Below, piece by piece: positions 50,310 through 55,507 of a stretch of DNA of 55,507 nt (the stretch's first letter is position 1; every line of letters begins with the position of its first letter). A program made the translations under genes and the position numbers. The stretch spans positions 321,312 through 376,818 of the forward strand of contig NZ_QVMI01000002.1 of the NCBI RefSeq assembly GCF_010500965.1, in the 5' to 3' direction. Source of the stretch: Bacteroides sp. 51 (GTDB lineage Bacteria; Bacteroidota; Bacteroidia; Bacteroidales; Bacteroidaceae). The notes beneath the pieces are model-generated. The model was not told the DNA's origin and did no database searches. It saw only the letters and a list, made by a program, of their open reading frames with translations.

Positions 50310-51677
50310 ATGACAAAGAATAAACGTGCAAACTTCGGAAGTAAATTAGGTGTAATATTAGCCTCGGCAGGCTCTGCCGTAGGGCTTGGTAACATCTGGA
50401 GATTCCCCTATGAAACGGGAAACCACGGAGGAGCAGCATTTATTCTTATCTACCTGGGATGTATCATCCTACTCGGACTACCCATTATGATCTCCGAGTT
50501 CCTCATCGGCCGGCATTCCCAAAAGAGCACAGGAGGAGCATACAGTGTACTTGCACCCGGTACCCAATGGAAATGGGTGGGACGCATGGGCGTACTCGCC
50601 GGCTTTCTAATCCTTAGCTACTATTCGGTTGTAGCCGGTTGGACACTGGAATATATCTTCGAGGCCGTAACAAACAGCTTCTCCGGCAAATCGGCCAATG
50701 ATTTTATTGATTCATTTAATTCATTCTCCGGCAACCCGTGGAAACCGCTAATCTGGTTGGTGCTGTTTCTACTTGCTACACACTTTATCATTGTAAAAGG
50801 AGTGGAGAAAGGTATTGAGAAATCATCCAAGATCATGATGCCGGCTTTGTTTATTCTTATCATTATATTAGTCGGATGTTCGGTGAGCCTTCCCGGAGCA
50901 GAAAAAGGTATAGAGTTCCTGTTAAAGCCCGATTTCAGTAAGGTGAACGGAGAGGTGTTTCTGGGAGCTATGGGGCAGGCATTCTTCTCCCTGAGCCTGG
51001 GGATGGGCTGCCTCAGCACATACGCATCTTATTTCGGAAAGAACACGAACTTAACCAAGACCGCATTTAGTGTAGGCATTATAGATACGATTGTTGCCAT
51101 TATGGCCGGATTCATTATCTTCCCGGCAGCCTTCTCCGTAGGCATACAGCCCGATGCAGGTCCGAGCCTGATCTTTATTACCCTGCCCAATGTGTTCCAG
51201 CAAGCCTTCAGTGGAGCGCCTGTATTGGCATATATATTCTCTGTTATGTTCTATGTGCTGTTGGCAGTTGCCGCACTTACCTCTACCATATCTATGCACG
51301 AGGTGGTTACGGCTTATTTGCACGAAGAGTTTAAACTGACACGCGGAAGAGCTGCAACACTCGTCACCAGTGGATGCATATTCCTCGGTATATTCTGCTC
51401 ACTGTCTATGGGAGCAACCAAAGAATACACCCTGTTCGGGCTTAATACATTCGATTTGTTCGACTTCGTTACGGCAAAAATCATGTTACCACTTGGCGGT
51501 TTGCTGATCTCAATCTTTACCGGATGGTATCTGGACAAGAAGATTGTGAAGAGTGAAATTACAAACAACGGGCAACTGAAAGGTTCCATCTACGTTTATC
51601 TTATTTTTATCTTGAAGTACATCGCTCCGGTAGCTATCTCTTTCATATTTATCAATGAGCTGGGTTTCCTGAAATAA
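50310..51677 (+). CDS. Sodium-dependent amino-acid transporter (NSS/SNF family)
   Basis: 455 residues with 11-12 helices of the LeuT fold. The TM1 signature NFGSKLGVILASAGSAVGLGNIWRFPYETGNHGGAAF contains the unwound Na+/substrate site, and MGQAFFSLSLGMGCLSTYASYF marks TM6. Bacterial NSS carriers of this 11-12-helix size often take up tryptophan, tyrosine or leucine, and the substrate here is unknown. It is followed by a helix-hairpin-helix protein gene 5 nt downstream. Confidence 0.9.
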   Translation: MTKNKRANFGSKLGVILASAGSAVGLGNIWRFPYETGNHGGAAFILIYLGCIILLGLPIMISEFLIGRHSQKSTGGAYSVLAPGTQWKWVGRMGVLAGFLILSYYSVVAGWTLEYIFEAVTNSFSGKSANDFIDSFNSFSGNPWKPLIWLVLFLLATHFIIVKGVEKGIEKSSKIMMPALFILIIILVGCSVSLPGAEKGIEFLLKPDFSKVNGEVFLGAMGQAFFSLSLGMGCLSTYASYFGKNTNLTKTAFSVGIIDTIVAIMAGFIIFPAAFSVGIQPDAGPSLIFITLPNVFQQAFSGAPVLAYIFSVMFYVLLAVAALTSTISMHEVVTAYLHEEFKLTRGRAATLVTSGCIFLGIFCSLSMGATKEYTLFGLNTFDLFDFVTAKIMLPLGGLLISIFTGWYLDKKIVKSEITNNGQLKGSIYVYLIFILKYIAPVAISFIFINELGFLK

Positions 51678-51682
51678 AAACG

Positions 51683-52618
51683 ATGTGGAAAGACTTCTTT
51701 TATTTCTCCCGGTCGGAGAAACAAGGCATCATTGTGTTGGTGATCCTAATTTGCATCATTGTATTGGGAGGAAGTGCGCTTTCCATGTACAGGCGGTCAC
51801 AAGTACCCGTTTATCCTGATAATTTTGAAGAACAGTATGAGCAATTCATCACTTCTTTGAGGAAGACAGATTCCATAGAGAGCGCTTCCTGGCGAAAGCG
51901 CAATAACCATTATAAATCCAACGAAAAGGAACACCCCATTATATTAGCTCCATTTGACCCTAATACTGCTGATTCCATTACCTTCCGCCGGATGGGGCTA
52001 CCGGGTTGGATGGCTAAAAACATCCTGAGCTACCGGAAGAAAGGGGGTGAATTCCGGACGCCGGAGGACTTCCGGAAGATATATGGACTTACAGAAGAAC
52101 AGTACACCACGCTGTCACCTTATATCTATATCAGTGAAGAATACAAAAGAAAAGATACCATACGAGTCGTTGCCGAACGCCCTATCTACACAAAACCCGA
52201 TTCGCTGAAACCATTCAAATACACTCCGGGAACAATCATTAGCCTGAATGCCGCCGATACCACAGAACTGAAAAAGATTCCGGGTATAGGGAGTGCCTAT
52301 GCCAAACGAATAGTCGGTTACAGAAGTCGGCTTGGCGGCTTCTACGATATTAAGCAACTGCGAGAAATAGACCTGAACTCAGAAGAACTTGCCCAATGGT
52401 TCAGTATAGAAACCGGAGAAACGACCCGCATGAATCTCAATAGCGTAAGCATTGAACGGCTAAAGGCTCATCCGTATTTCAGTTTTTATCAAGCGAAAGT
52501 TATCATAGAGCACCGCAAAAGAAAAGGCAACCTGAAACGCCTGGACCAGATTGCTTTCTATGATGAGTTTACGGACGAAGACCTGGAAAGGATGAAGCAT
52601 TACGTGCGGTTTGATTAA
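51683..52618 (+). CDS. Membrane-anchored helix-hairpin-helix protein (ComEA-like)
   Basis: 311 residues. One N-terminal membrane helix (IIVLVILICIIVLGGSAL, about 16-33) is followed by a linker and repeated helix-hairpin-helix units: FDPNTADSITFRRMGLPGWMAKNILSYRKKGGEF, LNAADTTELKKIPGIGSAYAKRIVGYRSRLGGF, and LNSVSIERLKAHPYFSFYQAKVIIEHRKRKG. Such domains bind DNA without sequence preference, as in the ComEA receptor for DNA uptake. Competence in this organism is not established. Here the domain order matches the common Bacteroidetes ComEA-like proteins. Translation is probably coupled with the NSS gene upstream. Confidence 0.85.
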   Translation: MWKDFFYFSRSEKQGIIVLVILICIIVLGGSALSMYRRSQVPVYPDNFEEQYEQFITSLRKTDSIESASWRKRNNHYKSNEKEHPIILAPFDPNTADSITFRRMGLPGWMAKNILSYRKKGGEFRTPEDFRKIYGLTEEQYTTLSPYIYISEEYKRKDTIRVVAERPIYTKPDSLKPFKYTPGTIISLNAADTTELKKIPGIGSAYAKRIVGYRSRLGGFYDIKQLREIDLNSEELAQWFSIETGETTRMNLNSVSIERLKAHPYFSFYQAKVIIEHRKRKGNLKRLDQIAFYDEFTDEDLERMKHYVRFD

Positions 52619-52651
52619 CAAGGCTATTTTCCCTGGATAAGGTTTTCTCTG

Positions 52652-52682
52652 TTTGGTAATATATATTTTTTCGTTATATTTG
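52652..52682 (+). promoter_or_regulatory. Bacteroidetes-type promoter of the membrane AraC regulator
   Basis: TTTG (52652-52655) and TATATTTG (52675-52682) are separated by exactly 19 nt. Initiation near 52689 leaves a leader of about 17 nt before the ATG at 52706. Confidence 0.75.
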
Positions 52683-52705
52683 ATACAGATTTTTAGCTTA
52701 AACCT

Positions 52706-53887
52706 ATGCTTCGACATTATATTCTGCTTTTGCCCTGCTTTTCTTGTACTTTGTGGGGGCTTGCGTTACTCTTGAACAGGAAGAGGAATTCCATACCACA
52801 AAACATCTGGATGATTCTCATGGCCTTAATGGCAGTGAGTACGTATGTATGGGCAGTGTTTTACGAAGGAATTACCGATTATAATCATTATTATAAGCTC
52901 GATATCATTGACACCACGTTCACACTGTTTCTGTTTCCGCTTATCTATTTTTATTTTAAGTCTCTGGTTCGCAAAAAATGGTTCGGATGGCGGGAAGTGC
53001 TGTGGTTGCTGCCCGGGTTCCTTATCGGTTCTGCCTCTGCTATTCTCTACCTGGCTATGGGCGATGCCAATGCTGCAAGTTATATCAAAGAAGTTATTGA
53101 TCATCGGCTTAACCTACAAGTCCATACCGGACCGGTTTACTATCTGCAGGTTCTTGTTAACATTTGGGGATTTTATATCACCCTGTTTATACAAGCCTTG
53201 GCTACTATCGTTATTACCGTGATAGAGTTTGTTAAGCCCGATGGTTATCTGAGGACGCTTTTCCGAAGTCCGGCCAACGACGAAATAGCGCAACCCCGGG
53301 CGATATTTATCGGCGTATGGGCTTTACTGCTCATTTTTATGACCGCTTTTCTGGGTGAGTGTTTTACGCCTGTTAAGTTCCCCGACTTAACTTCACTGCT
53401 GATGGCTATAACCGGATTCATCTTTTTCTTTTTGGGTTACACCGTTTGTAAGCAATCAGGTTTAAACCATCCATCGGAACCTGCTAAGTCAGAACCGGAA
53501 TCTCCCGGCATTGTGGGCAGTCGAAACGCTACCGGCAATTACTCATCCATTCTTTCCCGGTTTAACCAGCTCATGGACGAGAAGATTTATCTCAGAAAAA
53601 ATCTCCGGGCAGAAGATGTTGCTGTATTGATCCATACCAACCGGACGTATATCTCTAAGTTGTTAAGAGAAGAATTTGCATGCAACTTTACTGATTTTAT
53701 CAACCAGAAACGGATAGAATACGCCAAGACGTTAATGCAAAGCACCCCATCGTTAAATCAGGAAGAAGTTGCCGAGAAATCGGGATTTACACACCCTTCC
53801 TCATTCAGTCGGATATTTAAACAATACACCGGAACGACTTTCCGGCAAGCACAAAAATACTATCTCTCCCAGTTCCGTCCCCGTTAG
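52706..53887 (+). CDS. Membrane-bound AraC-type transcription regulator
   Basis: 393 residues. The first 240 have six to seven membrane helices (LLLPCFSCTLWGLALLLN; TFTLFLFPLIYFYF; VLWLLPGFLIGSASAILYLAM; ALLLIFMTAFLGECF; LLMAITGFIFFFLGYTVC). The C-terminal part (about 290-393) is a double helix-turn-helix AraC domain ending EVAEKSGFTHPSSFSRIFKQYTGTTFRQAQKYY. The layout is known in Bacteroidetes but the signal is not. It may sense a membrane-associated ligand. It has its own promoter. Confidence 0.88.
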   Translation: MLRHYILLLPCFSCTLWGLALLLNRKRNSIPQNIWMILMALMAVSTYVWAVFYEGITDYNHYYKLDIIDTTFTLFLFPLIYFYFKSLVRKKWFGWREVLWLLPGFLIGSASAILYLAMGDANAASYIKEVIDHRLNLQVHTGPVYYLQVLVNIWGFYITLFIQALATIVITVIEFVKPDGYLRTLFRSPANDEIAQPRAIFIGVWALLLIFMTAFLGECFTPVKFPDLTSLLMAITGFIFFFLGYTVCKQSGLNHPSEPAKSEPESPGIVGSRNATGNYSSILSRFNQLMDEKIYLRKNLRAEDVAVLIHTNRTYISKLLREEFACNFTDFINQKRIEYAKTLMQSTPSLNQEEVAEKSGFTHPSSFSRIFKQYTGTTFRQAQKYYLSQFRPR

Positions 53888-53992
53888 CGCATTGTTCTTT
53901 TTTTCGGATAAATTCTTATCCGTTGTTAATTTGCCCGTTTTTTGTTTATTTGCTAAGTTGTTTCTGTGTTTTGTCAAGAACATTCTGTCCCC

Positions 53993-54027
53993 TTTGTGCA
54001 ATCGTCATAAACTGTTTCGTATTTTTG
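53993..54027 (+). promoter_or_regulatory. Candidate promoter of the small AraC-type regulator
   Basis: TTTG (53993-53996) and TATTTTTG (54020-54027) are 23 nt apart, somewhat more than ideal. Initiation near 54034 gives a leader of about 24 nt. Confidence 0.5.
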
Positions 54028-54057
54028 TCTTGTGGTTTCTTACAAATATAATGTGTC

Positions 54058-54486
54058 ATGAAAACGATAATGCTACCTGAACCTAACGAAACAGAACGGG
54101 CTTTGATGGAACGTATCCACATGCTAATGCGAGAAGAAGAAGTGTACACTAATCCGAATTTTACCTTAAGTCACATAGCTACACGGCTAAAAGTGAAACG
54201 TGCTTTTATAAAAGATGCGATTAGTCGGTGTATGAATAAAACACTGGGTGCATATGTGAATGAGTACCGGGTGATTCATGCCATGGATGTTATGTCCCGT
54301 CCTGAAAATGCATCACTCACGCTTGATGCCATCGCTTGTGCATCGGGATTTAGCAACCGGTATTGCTTTTATTCAATATTCAAGGAGATGACCGGACTGA
54401 CTCCAACGGAGTTTAAAGCCTGTATCGTTCATGGTAGTAAGAACGAGGTGCTACAGCCTGGTTATCATGTGGATGGATTTGGCTGA
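54058..54486 (+). CDS. Small AraC-type DNA-binding protein
   Basis: 142 residues, almost only an AraC double helix-turn-helix domain (about 30-125: LSHIATRLKVKRAFIKDAISRCMNKTLGAYVNEYR; LDAIACASGFSNRYCFYSIFKEMTGLTPTEF). No ligand-binding domain is visible, so activity may depend on a partner or on abundance alone. It follows the membrane-bound AraC gene by 170 bp with its own promoter, in the same direction. The target is unknown. Confidence 0.82.
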   Translation: MKTIMLPEPNETERALMERIHMLMREEEVYTNPNFTLSHIATRLKVKRAFIKDAISRCMNKTLGAYVNEYRVIHAMDVMSRPENASLTLDAIACASGFSNRYCFYSIFKEMTGLTPTEFKACIVHGSKNEVLQPGYHVDGFG

Positions 54487-54566
54487 CTGCAATAGTGGGC
54501 GCTTAACTCCTTATTTGCGGGGAATACTTTGGATGTATTTGTGTTGTGTGTTGATGAAGAGTAAAA

Positions 54567-55507
54567 TCATTCGTAAATAGCCCCTAAGTATTCATCCTTC
54601 AGCTCCTTGATCTTTCCCATATCATACAACTTAATGAGTGCCACCGATATACTATCCATCCATATGCTGTGGTTTTTGGATGAAGCAAAGGCGTACTTAT
54701 CCGGATGGAAAATATTGCCCACTACTTTCATCTTTCTTTCCCTGTTTGTATGTACATAATATTCCAGTACAGGGGCATCACCAACAATAGCATGAACCTC
54801 TTTGTTGGCCAGACCATCGGCTGACAGCAGAACATTGTCGTATGCAATGGTTTGGATGCCGATATTTGCCAGGAACTTTTCTTCTACTCCTCCGGCTTCC
54901 ACTCCAATAATTTTACCGGACAGGTCCGACAACGTATTAACGTCCGAAGTTAAGGATACCTTTGTCATACTGCTGGTAATCGTGGAAGTAACATAAGCAA
55001 TCATCCCTATTCCGAAAACCATCCATATAGTAGCCAGGATGTGTCCGAACCAGCCGAACCAGCCAAATACTTTATCGTCAATGGAGCCGTTGTTGATAAC
55101 TGACATCAGATTATAAAGACTCAACGAAAAGCCTTCTTTCCATTTCTTGGGAAACTCCGGGTCTTTACGGCGAAATACGATGGTAGTCAATACGGTAAGT
55201 ATCAACAGGATCAGTGCTATCCACAGATAAGACTGTAATTGTCCGTTGTCTTTCATTTCATCCCACAACAGGCCCTTTTCATCATCTCTAACCATAATGC
55301 GCAATCCGCCATCGTACCAGGGAAAGGAAAATTTCATTACCTGTGCCCTTTCGTAAGTAATGGTCAGGTTGGTTACTGCTACGTCTATTTCTTCCAGTTG
55401 AATTCCTTTCTGTAGGTTTTCCAATGAATTATACTCTACATACTCCGTAACGAAGTTCAATTCCTGTTCCAGCATTTTCCAAAGGTCAATAGCCATACCA
55501 GTGTACC
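54567..55507 (-). CDS. Ionotropic glutamate-receptor-like channel (cut by right edge)
   Basis: About 312 residues are visible, and the frame runs off the right edge (the residues just before the first internal Met are YTG). The layout is that of prokaryotic GluR0-like receptors. The end of ligand-binding lobe S1 is followed by TM1 (LWIALILLILTVLTTIVF), a re-entrant loop, TM2 (ILATIWMVFGIGMIAYVTSTITSSMT), and then S2 with LSGKIIGVEAG and AIVGDAPVLEYYV, whose Asp would hold the ligand amino group. The loop reads MSVINNGSIDDKVFG, without the TVGYGD potassium filter. Selectivity is therefore not predictable. A plain ABC-type binding protein is excluded by the two internal helices. Confidence 0.8.
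   Translation of the reverse strand, partial: YTGMAIDLWKMLEQELNFVTEYVEYNSLENLQKGIQLEEIDVAVTNLTITYERAQVMKFSFPWYDGGLRIMVRDDEKGLLWDEMKDNGQLQSYLWIALILLILTVLTTIVFRRKDPEFPKKWKEGFSLSLYNLMSVINNGSIDDKVFGWFGWFGHILATIWMVFGIGMIAYVTSTITSSMTKVSLTSDVNTLSDLSGKIIGVEAGGVEEKFLANIGIQTIAYDNVLLSADGLANKEVHAIVGDAPVLEYYVHTNRERKMKVVGNIFHPDKYAFASSKNHSIWMDSISVALIKLYDMGKIKELKDEYLGAIYE

Overview
The window comes from a chromosome of the order Bacteroidales, most likely the Tannerellaceae (Parabacteroides/Tannerella group). The evidence is a SusC/SusD pair, SPII lipoproteins, promoters of the Bacteroidetes type (TTTG, about 19 bp, TAnnTTTG), almost no Shine-Dalgarno sites, and a murT-murK-murQ order like that described in Tannerella forsythia. 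The species assignment is inference.

Layout. 1-7466: the tail of an unknown gene, tRNA-Leu(UAG), an S41 peptidase lipoprotein, a DUF3316-like outer-membrane protein, parC, glyQS and an FKBP lipoprotein. 7567-37327: a peptidoglycan-salvage island of about 30 kb. Twelve minus-strand genes, tightly packed from 26454 down to 7567, look like one transcription unit. In transcription order they are a NamZ-like muramidase, an amidase-like protein with a golvesin-type domain, a metallophosphoesterase/PQQ protein, a GT2 glycosyltransferase, a DUF4922 HIT-like protein, a SpoIID/LytB protein, an AmpG-like permease, a second NamZ, a D-lactate dehydrogenase-like flavoprotein, MurT, MurK and MurQ. Diverging from it on the plus strand are a second BadF-type sugar kinase, a sodium:solute symporter, a beta-lactamase-fold/SGNH double hydrolase, SusC and SusD. 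37635-55507: housekeeping and accessory genes. These are asd, a CPA2 antiporter, tcdA, a LolD-like ATPase, pmbA/tldD, cdaA, folP, murF, a DUF1287 protein, a VanZ protein, an NSS transporter, a helix-hairpin-helix protein, two AraC-type regulators, and an ionotropic-glutamate-receptor-like channel cut by the right edge.

How the island works (inference from families). SusCD import wall fragments. The amidase, SpoIID, NamZ and serine hydrolase trim them. AmpG, MurT and the symporter carry them inward. The kinases phosphorylate the amino sugars. MurQ splits MurNAc-6-P into GlcNAc-6-P and D-lactate, and the flavoprotein would oxidise the D-lactate.

The most unusual content is repetitive DNA. (1) Twelve copies of a 34-bp hairpin-plus-tail repeat, all inside the salvage island, form six inverted pairs (tails outward). 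They sit at gene junctions or in frame inside proteins. One pair brackets a complete, AT-rich DUF559 nuclease domain embedded in the SpoIID gene. (2) Five intergenic arrays of unrelated sequence share a 20-23 bp period, mostly at convergent gene ends. (3) 7-8 bp tandem repeats fill several operon junctions. (4) Two further inverted-repeat elements lie at 37349-37488 and 48971-49073. No complete insertion sequence, CRISPR array or rRNA was seen.
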